From assembly GCA_902489475.1 (NCBI GenBank), contig CABUAH010000006.1:1-47211 (forward strand): a DNA stretch of 47,211 nt. Direction: 5' to 3'. The stretch's first letter is position 1. Each line of letters begins with the position of its first letter. The notes beneath the pieces were generated by a model. That model worked only from the letters and a program-made list of their open reading frames with translations. It was not told where the DNA came from and searched no databases. The DNA comes from an uncultured Oscillospiraceae bacterium (GTDB taxonomy: Bacteria; Bacillota; Clostridia; Oscillospirales; Ruminococcaceae). The position numbers and the translations under genes are program-made. Shown here one piece after another: positions 16,949-24,660 of this stretch.

Positions 16949-19330
16949 ATGGATAAAAATTTGTTTTTACAGACTTTAACCGAAGAATTGTCGGATAAGT
17001 ATGATGTAAGTATCGCTCAGGCAAAGCCGTATCAGCTTCACGAATGCGTGTCATCTGTTATAATGGACATGATAACTCCTAATATTAAAAAGAGCAAAGC
17101 TGAACATCTTAAATCCAGAAGGGCCTGCTATTTTTCTATGGAGTTTTTAATGGGAAGAATGATACAGAATAATCTTCTTTGTTTAGGAATAAAGAACGAA
17201 ATAGGTGATGCCTTAAAAAATGCAGGGGCGTCTATTGAGGAGTTTGAAGAGATAGAGGACGCAGCACTCGGAAACGGCGGACTCGGACGTTTGGCAGCTT
17301 GTTTTTTGGATTCTGCCGCAGCTCATAATCTTCCTCTTGATGGCTATGGAATAAGATATAAATACGGTCTTTTTAAGCAGACGATCGAAAACGGCTTTCA
17401 GGTTGAGCAGGCGGACGATTGGACGAAATACGGAGATCCTTGGAGCAAAAAGTGCGACAGGGACGCAGTTTTAGTAGAGTATTCTGACGGGAATGTTTTG
17501 GCAGTTCCTTATGATATGCCGGTTATCGGATATAAGACTGACAACATAGGGAATTTGCGCCTTTGGGAAGCTCATGCGGCAGAAGAGTTTGACTTCAAAG
17601 CTTTTGACTCAGGTGACTTCTTGAACGCAAGCAAGCAAAAAATTTATGCTGAGGACATATCAAGGGTTTTGTACCCGAACGACAATACGGAAGCAGGAAA
17701 GAAATTAAGGCTTAAACAACAGTATTTCTTCTGCTCAGCGTCTTTGCAGGACATTGTTAAAAAACATAAGCTTTATCACGGAGATTTATCTACTCTTGCG
17801 GATTACGTTACGATTCAGCTCAACGATACACATCCCGTTATCTCTATTCCTGAGCTTATGAGAATTCTTGTTGATAAAGAGGGTTTTGAATTCAGCAAAG
17901 CCTTTGAGATAGTTAAAAAGGTATTTAATTACACAAATCACACGATCATGCAGGAGGCTCTTGAAAAATGGAGTGCATCACTTTTTGAATTGGTAGTTCC
18001 GAGAGTTTATGATTTTGTGCTTATGATAAACGAGGAGTTTATCAAAGAAATGTATCAAAAAGGTGTAAAAAAAGACATTATCAAAAAGCTTGCACCAATC
18101 GGGGATTCTATGGTGAGAATGGCTAACCTTGCGGTTTTTGTATCGAGCTTTACAAACGGAGTTGCCGAGATCCACACAGAGATTCTTAAAAATTCGTGTT
18201 TAAAAGAATGGTATGAAATATACCCTGATAGATTTCAAAACAAGACAAACGGCATTACTCAGCGCCGTTGGCTTGCACTTTGCAATGAGGAGCTTTCATC
18301 ATTTATAACTTCGCTTATCGGAGACGGCTGGATTAAGGACTTGTCGCTTTTAAAGGGGCTTGAAAAATATGCGGACGATGAAAGTGTACTGGTTAAATTT
18401 ATGAGCATAAAGGCAGAGAAAAAGCGTCAGCTTGCGGATTTTGTCTTTAAGCATGACGGGGTGACAATAAACCCAAATACAATTTTTGACATTCAGATAA
18501 AAAGACTTCACGAGTATAAAAGGCAGCTTTTAAACGCTCTTTCGATAATTTACATCTACTATGGGATTAAAGACGGAAGTATTAAGAATTTTACACCGAC
18601 AACCTTTATTTTCGGCGCAAAATCTGCACCGGGCTACAGACGTGCAAAGGCAATTATCAAGTTTATCGGTGAGGTTGGAAAGCTTGTAAACTCAGATCCT
18701 CAAACAAAGGACTTGTTAAACGTTGTATTCGTTCAGAATTATAATGTTTCATATGCTGAAAAGCTCGTTGCAGCGGCGGATGTTTCGGAGCAGATTTCGA
18801 CAGCCGGAACTGAGGCTTCAGGAACTGGAAATATGAAGCTTATGCTCAACGGTGCGGTAACGCTTGGAACTTTGGATGGTGCAAATGTTGAGATAGTTCA
18901 GGAAGCGGGAGAAGAAAACAATTACATTTTCGGAGCTAAAGTTGAGGAGCTTGAAAAGATAATGCCTGAGTATGACCCAAGAGAGATTTTGTGTGCAAAC
19001 GAAAAGGTCAAGCGAGTTTTGGATAAGCTTATAGACGGAAGCTTTGACGACGGAGGAGTTGAGTCTACCGAGGAGGGAAGCTTTAAAGAGCTTTATAAGG
19101 CGCTTTGCGAGGGTGCAAGCTGGCACGTTCCCGATCACTATTATGTTTTGGGCGATCTCTTGTCATACGTTTCAAGAAAGCTTGACGTGAACCGTGATTA
19201 CAAGGATTCTATCGGATTTGCAAGAAAATGCTGGCTCAATATTGCAAACGCAGGAAAGTTCTCGTCTGACAGAACCATTAAGGACTATGCTGAAAATATC
19301 TGGGGAATATCTCCTGTTAACTTTAATTGA
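16949..19330 (+). CDS. glgP: Glycogen/maltodextrin phosphorylase
   Basis: GlgP releases glucose-1-phosphate from alpha-1,4-glucans with pyridoxal phosphate. The 793-residue GT35 protein shows GNGGLGRLAACFLDS, the QLNDTHP block, NGITQRRWL, and the PLP site EASGTGNMKLMLNGA with the lysine near residue 630. I chose the ATG at 16949 because GAAGGAG lies 9 bases before it; the frame stays open 15 codons further into the repeat but without a ribosome site. With malQ upstream it forms a maltodextrin and glycogen-degrading pair. Confidence 0.96.
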   Translation: MDKNLFLQTLTEELSDKYDVSIAQAKPYQLHECVSSVIMDMITPNIKKSKAEHLKSRRACYFSMEFLMGRMIQNNLLCLGIKNEIGDALKNAGASIEEFEEIEDAALGNGGLGRLAACFLDSAAAHNLPLDGYGIRYKYGLFKQTIENGFQVEQADDWTKYGDPWSKKCDRDAVLVEYSDGNVLAVPYDMPVIGYKTDNIGNLRLWEAHAAEEFDFKAFDSGDFLNASKQKIYAEDISRVLYPNDNTEAGKKLRLKQQYFFCSASLQDIVKKHKLYHGDLSTLADYVTIQLNDTHPVISIPELMRILVDKEGFEFSKAFEIVKKVFNYTNHTIMQEALEKWSASLFELVVPRVYDFVLMINEEFIKEMYQKGVKKDIIKKLAPIGDSMVRMANLAVFVSSFTNGVAEIHTEILKNSCLKEWYEIYPDRFQNKTNGITQRRWLALCNEELSSFITSLIGDGWIKDLSLLKGLEKYADDESVLVKFMSIKAEKKRQLADFVFKHDGVTINPNTIFDIQIKRLHEYKRQLLNALSIIYIYYGIKDGSIKNFTPTTFIFGAKSAPGYRRAKAIIKFIGEVGKLVNSDPQTKDLLNVVFVQNYNVSYAEKLVAAADVSEQISTAGTEASGTGNMKLMLNGAVTLGTLDGANVEIVQEAGEENNYIFGAKVEELEKIMPEYDPREILCANEKVKRVLDKLIDGSFDDGGVESTEEGSFKELYKALCEGASWHVPDHYYVLGDLLSYVSRKLDVNRDYKDSIGFARKCWLNIANAGKFSSDRTIKDYAENIWGISPVNFN

Positions 19331-19352
19331 TTAATTCTGGTTGAAACAATAT

Positions 19353-19392
19353 AAAAACCGACTTTGGATTTTATACCAAGGTCGGTTTCTGT
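19353..19392 (+). terminator. Rho-independent terminator of glgP
   Basis: AAAACCGACTTTGG pairs with CCAAGGTCGGTTT (one G-U pair) and is followed by TCTGTTTTT. Confidence 0.8.
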
Positions 19393-19427
19393 TTTTGGTT
19401 AAGTTATTTGCAGCTAATGGAAAATTA

Positions 19428-19456
19428 TTGCGTATTTTGTCGAAATGTGGTATAAT
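19428..19456 (+). promoter_or_regulatory. Extended -10 SigA promoter upstream of the cloverleaf pair
   Basis: TTGCGT, a 17-base spacer and TATAAT are present, and the -10 is extended (TGGTATAAT). A transcript from here would contain both cloverleafs and could continue into the toxin gene. Confidence 0.65.
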
Positions 19457-19459
19457 AAC

Positions 19460-19528
19460 CTTAAAGGAAATCAGCTTATCGCTGATTTATCGTGCATACG
19501 CACGATTCGGCTGTCGCCGTCCTTTAAG
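19460..19528 (+). other. Cloverleaf element 1 (four-way-junction fold)
   Basis: A 9-bp outer stem CTTAAAGGA/TCCTTTAAG encloses three hairpins with 0, 1, 1 and 0 unpaired bases between them. They are AATCAGC/GCTGATT (19469-19487), ATCGTGC/GCACGAT (19489-19506) and CGGC/GCCG (19508-19519). It is not a tRNA, because it has no T-loop, no anticodon-arm geometry and no CCA-compatible end. It could act as RNA in the leader or as a cruciform in DNA. Confidence 0.7.
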
Positions 19529-19541
19529 AACATTGAATCAT

Positions 19542-19602
19542 TAATTTGCGGCTGTCGCCGCTTGTCGGCTGCGCCGACATTGTGCTTCGCACAATTAAAT
19601 TA
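19542..19602 (+). other. Cloverleaf element 2 (four-way-junction fold)
   Basis: A 6-bp outer stem TAATTT/AAATTA encloses GCGGC/GCCGC (19548-19561), GTCGGC/GCCGAC (19564-19578) and ATTGTGC/GCACAAT (19579-19595). It has the same architecture as element 1 and the same hairpin core (GC, short loop, CGC) but different stem sequences. It ends 3 bases before the -10 box of the toxin promoter. Confidence 0.65.
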
Positions 19603-19611
19603 TGGTATAAT
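19603..19611 (+). promoter_or_regulatory. Extended -10 promoter of the toxin mRNA
   Basis: TGGTATAAT is an extended -10 box with no good -35; the -35 position falls in the last hairpin of cloverleaf 2. The predicted start near 19618 gives a toxin mRNA of about 175 nt. Confidence 0.55.
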
Positions 19612-19647
19612 ACACTTGTTGTCGGCGCTCCCAACAGAGAGGGGGTG

Positions 19648-19678
19648 ATGAACGGATGAATTACATAATAAACCTCTT
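19648..19678 (+). repeat. Direct repeat, toxin-side copy
   Basis: These 31 bp match 19798-19828 at 28 positions, with the last 17 identical. They cover the toxin ribosome site, start codon and first eight codons. Confidence 0.85.
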
Positions 19679-19751
19679 TATCTCTATCGCAGCAAGTGTA
19701 GCTGGTAACTATATTTGCAAGTGGCTAGATAGAGATAAGCACGACAACTAG
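19656..19751 (+). CDS. Fst-like type I toxin, 31-residue membrane peptide
   Basis: The peptide starts MNYIINLFISIAASVAG, one hydrophobic helix of about 20 residues, and ends in NYICKWLDRDKHDN. A helix followed by a Trp-Leu-x-Arg motif and a short charged tail is the layout of Fst/PepA1-family type I toxins, which damage the membrane from inside. GGGGGTG precedes the ATG. A five-codon frame (GTG at 19645 to TGA at 19659) overlaps the start in an ATGA and may couple translation. The convergent antisense RNA, shared terminator and direct repeat downstream support the assignment. No toxicity has been shown; the family call rests on motif and locus layout. Confidence 0.75.
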   Translation: MNYIINLFISIAASVAGNYICKWLDRDKHDN

Positions 19752-19759
19752 CACAATAA

Positions 19760-19795
19760 AAATCCCCGGAGCTGGCACTCCGGGGATTTCTTTTT
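19760..19795. terminator. Bidirectional terminator shared by toxin mRNA and antisense RNA
   Basis: A perfect 12-bp stem AAATCCCCGGAG/CTCCGGGGATTT with a 6-base loop is flanked by A-rich sequence on the left and TTTCTTTTT on the right. It can therefore stop transcripts from both sides. Confidence 0.9.
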
Positions 19796-19797
19796 GC

Positions 19798-19828
19798 ATG
19801 AACGTATGACATACATAATAAACCTCTT
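19798..19828 (+). repeat. Direct repeat, antitoxin-side copy
   Basis: This is the second copy of 19648-19678, on the other side of the bidirectional terminator, inside the antisense RNA. Confidence 0.85.
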
Positions 19829-19838
19829 GGTTACTTAT

Positions 19839-19867
19839 ATTATATCCTACAAATATATTTTTGTCAA
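19839..19867 (-). promoter_or_regulatory. Consensus SigA promoter of the antisense RNA
   Basis: On the minus strand TTGACA, exactly 17 bases and TATAAT are present, a perfect match to consensus. It starts only 20 bp after the fsa stop codon and no terminator lies between them. Confidence 0.9.
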
Positions 19868-19886
19868 TACTAGATAAAAATATTTT

Positions 19887-20540
19887 CTATTCGCCAAAGA
19901 CTGCAATATAGTCTTTCTTAAACTTTTCAATTCCCTGATCGGTAAGCGGATGCTTTGTCATCTGCTCAATAACTGCGTATGGAATTGTTGCAATGTCAGC
20001 TCCTGCGAGAGCACAGTCCGTAACGTGAATAGGATTTCGGATAGAAGCGGCAATGATCTCTGTTTCGTATCCGTAGATTTCAAAGATGTCTGCAATATCA
20101 CGAATGAGGTCGATGCCCGGCTGGCTGATGTCATCAAGTCTGCCGAGGAATGGCGATACATAAGTTGCTCCTGCATTTGCTGCAAGGATTGCTTGGTTAG
20201 CTGAGAAAACGAGGGTAACATTTGTCTTAACACCCTCAGCAGACAAAGCCTTAACCGCTTTAAGTCCCTCAACAGTCATAGGAATTTTAACTACCATGTT
20301 AGGATGAATCTTAGCAATCTCTCGTCCCTCTTTGATCATTCCTTCAGCGTCAGTAGTTGTAGCTTTTACCTCGCCGCTGATAGGTCCGTCAACAATAGAA
20401 GTGATCTCCTTGATTACCTCGTTGAAATCTCTTCCCTCTTTTGCAATAAGTGATGGGTTTGTAGTAACACCGCAGATAACGCCCATATCGTTTGCCTTGC
20501 GAATATCCTCAACATTCGCTGTGTCGATAAAAAATTTCAT
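19887..20540 (-). CDS. fsa: Transaldolase-like fructose-6-phosphate aldolase
   Basis: The 217-residue length and sequence fit the short FSA/TalC subfamily, which splits fructose-6-phosphate or transfers dihydroxyacetone units in the pentose phosphate pathway. Signatures are MKFFIDTANVEDIR, GVTTNPSLIAKEG and the Schiff-base lysine K85 in VVKIPMT. I chose the ATG at 20540 because GAAAGGA lies 10 bases before it, inside a longer frame that would begin with TTG. It follows xylB by 54 bp on the same strand, which suits pentose use. Whether it acts as transaldolase or aldolase cannot be told from sequence. Confidence 0.92.
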   Translation of the reverse strand: MKFFIDTANVEDIRKANDMGVICGVTTNPSLIAKEGRDFNEVIKEITSIVDGPISGEVKATTTDAEGMIKEGREIAKIHPNMVVKIPMTVEGLKAVKALSAEGVKTNVTLVFSANQAILAANAGATYVSPFLGRLDDISQPGIDLIRDIADIFEIYGYETEIIAASIRNPIHVTDCALAGADIATIPYAVIEQMTKHPLTDQGIEKFKKDYIAVFGE

Positions 20541-20594
20541 ATTAATTTTTCCTTTCAATATATATTGCCCCTAAGCGGGGAAAATTACCTGAGA

Positions 20595-22118
20595 TTAAAG
20601 TGTAGAAAGCTTTGAAAAGCTGTTCTTAAGAGCAGGATAGATTTCCCTGTAAAGCTGATAATACTTTTCGTATTCGTCAACTTTTTCAGCGCTTGGCTCC
20701 TGAATCTTGTTTATCTCGATCACCTGCTTGCATGCCTCGCCGACTGACGAATAAATTCCTGCACCGACCGACGCCAAAAGTGCAACTCCAAGAGCTGGAC
20801 CTTCTTTTGATGCAAGAGTTTTAACAGGGCAGTTGTAAAGATCAGCAAGCATAGATCTCCAAAGCGGTGATGATCCGCCGCCGCCGCAAGCCATCATGTC
20901 GTTAATGTCAATCTTCATCTCTCTGAACACTTCAACGCAGTCACGAAGCGAGTAAGAAACTCCCTCCATTACAGCTCTAAGCATATCTTTTTTTGTGTGC
21001 ATTGCGGAAAGTCCGAAGAAAACTCCTCTTGCGTTTGGATCGAGGTGAGGTGTTCTTTCTCCCATAAGATATGGCAGGTATAAAAGCCTGTTTGAGCCGA
21101 CCTCAACCGTTTCTGCTTCCTTGTCCATTAGGTAATACTCATCAACTCCCATGAGCTTTGCGGTTTCCTTTTCGCTGCCGCAGAAATTATCTCTGAACCA
21201 TTTAAGTGAAAGTCCTGCTCCTTGTGTAACGCCCATAACGTGCCAAGCACCGGGTACTGCCGCACAGCAGGTATGAACTCTTCCTAAAGCGTCGATCGAG
21301 ATGTTTGATGTATGTGCAAAAACAACTCCCGATGTTCCGATCGTTGTAAATGCCTTTCCGTCCTCAACTACTCCCGTTCCGACTGCCGCCGCAGCATTAT
21401 CACCTGCTCCGCCGACAACTATTGTTCCTTCGTTAAGTCCCGTAAGCTCTGCCATTTTCTTTGTAAGAGTTCCGGTTACCTCACAGCTTTCGTAAACTTT
21501 ACCAAGCAAGCTCTTGTCAATTTCCAGAGCGTTTAGAATTTCGTCCGACCAGCAGCGGTTTGGAACATCTAAAAGCTGCATGCCGGAAGCATCGGAAACC
21601 TCTGTTGCGTATTCGCCGGTAAGAATAAATCTTATATAGTCCTTTGGAAGAAGAATGTGTCTGCAACGCTCATAGTTTTGCGGTTCGTTGTTTTTTACCC
21701 ACAAAATCTTTGCTGCCGTCCAGCCCGTAAGCGCAGGGTTGGCAGTGATTTCAATAAGCTTTCTTTCACCGAGCTTTGCATTCATTTCCTCTACTTCCTT
21801 AGCAGTTCTTTGATCGCACCAGATAATAGAGTTTCTGATAACCTCGTTGTCCTTGTCAAGCATTACAAGACCGTGCATCTGTCCCGAAAGACCGATTCCT
21901 TTGATATCGTCCTTCGATACGCCGCTTTGAGAAACAACAGCCTTAAGTGTGTTTACAGTTGCATCTGCCCAATCTTTAGGATCTTGCTCTGCATAACCGT
22001 TTTTGGGCTGATACATTGGATATTCTATTGTTTTTGAAGCGATAACTTTTCCCGACTCGTCAAATAAAACCGTTTTAGTACCGCTTGTACCAATGTCAAC
22101 ACCGATAATATATGCCAT
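20595..22118 (-). CDS. xylB: Xylulokinase
   Basis: XylB phosphorylates D-xylulose to xylulose-5-phosphate. The 507-residue FGGY kinase has GVDIGTSGTKTVLFD at the N-terminus, LSGQMHGLV, GGAGDNAAAAVG, and GGGGSSPLWRSMLAD before EGPALGVALLA. These are the nucleotide-binding and FGGY signatures of xylulokinases. AGGTG precedes the ATG. With fsa directly downstream it forms a small xylose/pentose operon. No xylose isomerase or transporter is in the window. Confidence 0.95.
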   Translation of the reverse strand: MAYIIGVDIGTSGTKTVLFDESGKVIASKTIEYPMYQPKNGYAEQDPKDWADATVNTLKAVVSQSGVSKDDIKGIGLSGQMHGLVMLDKDNEVIRNSIIWCDQRTAKEVEEMNAKLGERKLIEITANPALTGWTAAKILWVKNNEPQNYERCRHILLPKDYIRFILTGEYATEVSDASGMQLLDVPNRCWSDEILNALEIDKSLLGKVYESCEVTGTLTKKMAELTGLNEGTIVVGGAGDNAAAAVGTGVVEDGKAFTTIGTSGVVFAHTSNISIDALGRVHTCCAAVPGAWHVMGVTQGAGLSLKWFRDNFCGSEKETAKLMGVDEYYLMDKEAETVEVGSNRLLYLPYLMGERTPHLDPNARGVFFGLSAMHTKKDMLRAVMEGVSYSLRDCVEVFREMKIDINDMMACGGGGSSPLWRSMLADLYNCPVKTLASKEGPALGVALLASVGAGIYSSVGEACKQVIEINKIQEPSAEKVDEYEKYYQLYREIYPALKNSFSKLSTL

Positions 22119-22154
22119 TTAACGCACCTCCGAATATAAATTTCTTTACCTAAT

Positions 22155-22183
22155 ATTTTACACTTTAAAGCTTTGTTTGTCAA
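22155..22183 (-). promoter_or_regulatory. SigA promoter of xylB-fsa
   Basis: On the minus strand TTGACA, a 17-base spacer and TAAAAT lie 37 bp before the xylB start. No operator palindrome is obvious. Confidence 0.75.
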
Positions 22184-22219
22184 TGGCTTTTAGCGTGGGG
22201 GATAAATGGGAATAAAGCG

Positions 22220-22253
22220 AACTCCCCACAGTGATTTCTCTCGGTGGGGAGTT
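22220..22253 (-). terminator. Hairpin after the envelope-protein operon
   Basis: AACTCCCCAC/GTGGGGAGTT form a perfect 10-bp stem with a 14-base loop, 18 bp after the last minus-strand gene. A very similar hairpin is at 26113-26148. Confidence 0.5.
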
Positions 22254-22270
22254 TAAGTAAGGAGTGATGT

Positions 22271-23182
22271 CTAGGAATTATTCTTACTTTTGTTTTTTAC
22301 TTCACTTACATTATAGTCTTCCTTTTTTACTGAAATGCCGTCATAAAAAGCGGATTCTTTTGATATATTGGCATTGTGACCTAATTCGGGATCGTATTTT
22401 AATGTCCCGTCAGGGTAAGATATTATATTTTTAACATATATACAAGCATAAACACTAAACTGATGCTCGCCTTCGCCTAAGTCTCCGTCAATCACAGAAT
22501 AACAATTATTATACACTTTATAGTAGTAATTGTAATCTTCGGATTCATCTAATTTATTAGGTTTCCTTGCACATAGATAAATTTTATCTATGCTTTGATT
22601 TACTAAACCATTAAAGGATCCACCACCACTAACTTTATTTACATCTGCACTCATTATTCCGTGAACGTCACTATCGTTCCAGTGATCCAAATAATGTGCG
22701 TCCATATATTCCTGAATCTCTTTGTCAAGAACAGATGTATCTATTGTACTTATATCGTTTACATACTCCGGGCATCCGGAAACAGTATACTCTTTTTCAT
22801 CATTTTCGATTTTCACCCCAAGCGGCGTAAGGTCGTTTATATTGTACTCAGCTGTTATTGTTACAGAATCACCGTTAGCTATGTTGCCCTCTTCATATGT
22901 AAACTCAACATAGTCCTGAACTTCTTTGGTACACTTGCTGTTATTAAATCCAATATTAATATAAGGTGATATACCGTCGAATTGCACTTCAAGTCCCTCA
23001 AATGGATCTATTACAGTCAACCCATCATCTGTTGTTTCGGTAATATTTTCTGAAGATGTTGAATCATAACTGTTTGTAGAACTGCTTGAAAATGTTTTTT
23101 GACTGGTATTATTATCTGAATTACAGCCGGATATAGTAATAATTGCTGTTATTGAAAGCAATAAAATAATCATTCTTTTCAT
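22271..23182 (-). CDS. Lipoprotein of unknown function
   Basis: The 303-residue protein has a lipoprotein signal (MKRMIILLLSITAIITISGC, Cys20), a Ser/Thr-rich linker (about residues 21-55) and an external region. That region has the repeated pattern of an Ig-like or DUF-type beta domain, with DSVTITAEYNINDLTPLGVKI. No catalytic motif is seen. The start codon overlaps the stop of the upstream YD-repeat gene by 4 bp (ATGA), so translation is coupled. The two proteins probably act together at the cell surface. It is the last gene of an AT-rich five-gene minus-strand operon. Confidence 0.7.
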   Translation of the reverse strand: MKRMIILLLSITAIITISGCNSDNNTSQKTFSSSSTNSYDSTSSENITETTDDGLTVIDPFEGLEVQFDGISPYINIGFNNSKCTKEVQDYVEFTYEEGNIANGDSVTITAEYNINDLTPLGVKIENDEKEYTVSGCPEYVNDISTIDTSVLDKEIQEYMDAHYLDHWNDSDVHGIMSADVNKVSGGGSFNGLVNQSIDKIYLCARKPNKLDESEDYNYYYKVYNNCYSVIDGDLGEGEHQFSVYACIYVKNIISYPDGTLKYDPELGHNANISKESAFYDGISVKKEDYNVSEVKNKSKNNS

Positions 23183-24156
23183 TTTTTGTCACCTCGTGTG
23201 GTTTTCTTGGATTTTTTTACACCTGCAATTATTAGAACAATTATTATGATACTAACTGTTATTCCTATAACATATGGGGTTGCAGATGGGTTTGCATTTT
23301 TATCGGAGGTTACACTATCTGCTTTGTTTGTATTCGAGTCTATAATTTCAGTTGTTGTAGTTTCAGTGGTTTGTTCGTATTTGTTAACCATTGATTCTTC
23401 ACTTCCTATTTTGGCATAGGTGTAATTTTCCCATGAACTGTAATCAGTTTCTTCGTGTATTCTATTTCCGTTTGAATCATATGTATACTTCGTCGATCCA
23501 ATAGAAGTATCTGCAGATATTAGTCTTCCATCTGAATCGTATCTATAAGTATATACGTTTGAGAAAACTCCTAAACCATCATAAATACTTTTGGATATTA
23601 GGTTCCCATTCGAATCATATTTATACGTTTCAGAGCCATTGTTGGTTGTTAGCCTAGTTAAATCTCCATTTGAATTATATGTATACTTTTCATAGGAACC
23701 AAAACTATATTTTTTCTTTTGTAATTTTCCATTAGAACCGTAAGTGTACTTTACCCAGTAGCTTTCATTAGAGGTTTCATCAGTTAGGTTTCCATTTGAA
23801 TCGTATGTATATTTTACACAATAACCGTTACTTTGTTCGCTATAAGTCAGCTGTCCGTTTGAATCATATGTATATTTAGTCCAGTCGCCATCACTTTGCT
23901 CTTCATAAGTCGGATTCCCATTTGAGTCATATGTAAACTTAACCCAGTAACCGTCACTTTGTTCTTTGTAAGTTAAATTTCCGTCAGAATCATATGCATA
24001 TTTAATCCAATTACCGTAACTGTTTTCATAATATGTACAGACATAGCCTTTTACTGGATAACCAACATCATTTGCTCCTACTCTCATTAAAGGCATAACC
24101 ACAATTAAACTAATAGGTATGATTAAGGTCGTAAGTAGCCTAAAAACTTTTTTCAT
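23179..24156 (-). CDS. Membrane-anchored YD-repeat (Rhs-like) protein
   Basis: The 325-residue protein has a signal peptide (about residues 1-28) and about ten tandem repeats of roughly 21 residues with the core YTYDSNGNLTY (about residues 40-250). A Thr/Asn linker and a C-terminal transmembrane helix with a basic tail follow (about 290-325). YD repeats build the beta-cocoon of Rhs and teneurin proteins, but this protein is far too short to form a cocoon and has no toxin domain. The repeats at DNA level are similar enough to recombine. GAGAGG precedes the ATG. It overlaps the downstream lipoprotein gene by 4 bp. Confidence 0.8.
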   Translation of the reverse strand: MKKVFRLLTTLIIPISLIVVMPLMRVGANDVGYPVKGYVCTYYENSYGNWIKYAYDSDGNLTYKEQSDGYWVKFTYDSNGNPTYEEQSDGDWTKYTYDSNGQLTYSEQSNGYCVKYTYDSNGNLTDETSNESYWVKYTYGSNGKLQKKKYSFGSYEKYTYNSNGDLTRLTTNNGSETYKYDSNGNLISKSIYDGLGVFSNVYTYRYDSDGRLISADTSIGSTKYTYDSNGNRIHEETDYSSWENYTYAKIGSEESMVNKYEQTTETTTTEIIDSNTNKADSVTSDKNANPSATPYVIGITVSIIIIVLIIAGVKKSKKTTRGDKK

Positions 24157-24168
24157 CCCTGTAACCTC

Positions 24169-24624
24169 TCAAACATTTTTTGAATCAACATATGTCATAA
24201 AATCACTGTTTTTCTCTCTACCTCTTCTTTTTGCAAATAGAATTAAAACCATTGATAGAATAGTAAGAATGGTATAAATTATAGGCGCACCGCTTACGAT
24301 TTCCATTGGAAGACTCATCCATACAAAAGCGTTTGCAATTAATCCTATAAAGTCGAATAAAATATGTATGATTTTACACGGTATGTTTCGGAATATGGAA
24401 CATATGATAGCTATAACAGAGCATACTACTCCGATTATTATAGCTATGCTTATAACAAGAGCATCGGAACTATGTTTCATTTCCAACAGGTCCAACAAAT
24501 TGTATTTTTCAATTCTTAAATTTATGTATGGCATAAATATTAAAAAAAATGCTGCCAAAATTGAAAAAAGAGCTGAAAAAATAGCCGATTGATTGCCTTG
24601 CCCTACAGAATTTTCGTACTTCAT
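24169..24624 (-). CDS. Four-helix membrane protein of unknown function
   Basis: The 151-residue protein begins MKYENSVGQGNQSAIFS and has four hydrophobic segments (about residues 12-33, 52-73, 77-100 and 108-128), ending in a charged tail (KRRGREKNSDF). No family is recognised. It ends 12 bp before the YD-repeat gene and lies 36 bp after the upstream lipoprotein gene, so it is part of the same operon. A GGAGAG ribosome site precedes the ATG. Confidence 0.65.
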   Translation of the reverse strand: MKYENSVGQGNQSAIFSALFSILAAFFLIFMPYINLRIEKYNLLDLLEMKHSSDALVISIAIIIGVVCSVIAIICSIFRNIPCKIIHILFDFIGLIANAFVWMSLPMEIVSGAPIIYTILTILSMVLILFAKRRGREKNSDFMTYVDSKNV

Positions 24625-24660
24625 AAAAACTCTCTCCTTGTGTTGTTAAAATGATGTTGA

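Larger units (their letters stand above)
19757..19832 (-). ncRNA. Antisense antitoxin RNA (RNAII-like), about 75 nt
   Basis: It starts about 7 bases after the -10 of the minus-strand promoter and ends at the shared terminator. Its 5' part (19798-19828) is the complement of a direct-repeat copy, so it can base-pair with the toxin ribosome site and start codon although it is read from a different place. This is how RNAII of the pAD1 par locus blocks Fst translation. Its 3' half is complementary to the terminator loop of the toxin mRNA as well. End positions are predicted. Confidence 0.75.

Noticed and set aside
19460..19602. Cloverleaf folds as tRNA genes
   Set aside because: Arm lengths, loop sequences and invariant bases of tRNAs (T-loop TTCGA, D-loop GG, 7-base anticodon loop) are absent.
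19341..19648. Two open frames of 67 codons across the glgP-toxin gap
   Set aside because: They run through a terminator and the cloverleaf hairpins and have no ribosome site or protein-like composition.
23440..24020. Regularly spaced DNA repeats that could look like a CRISPR array
   Set aside because: They are in frame and encode the YD repeats of a secreted protein; the units diverge and there are no unique spacers.
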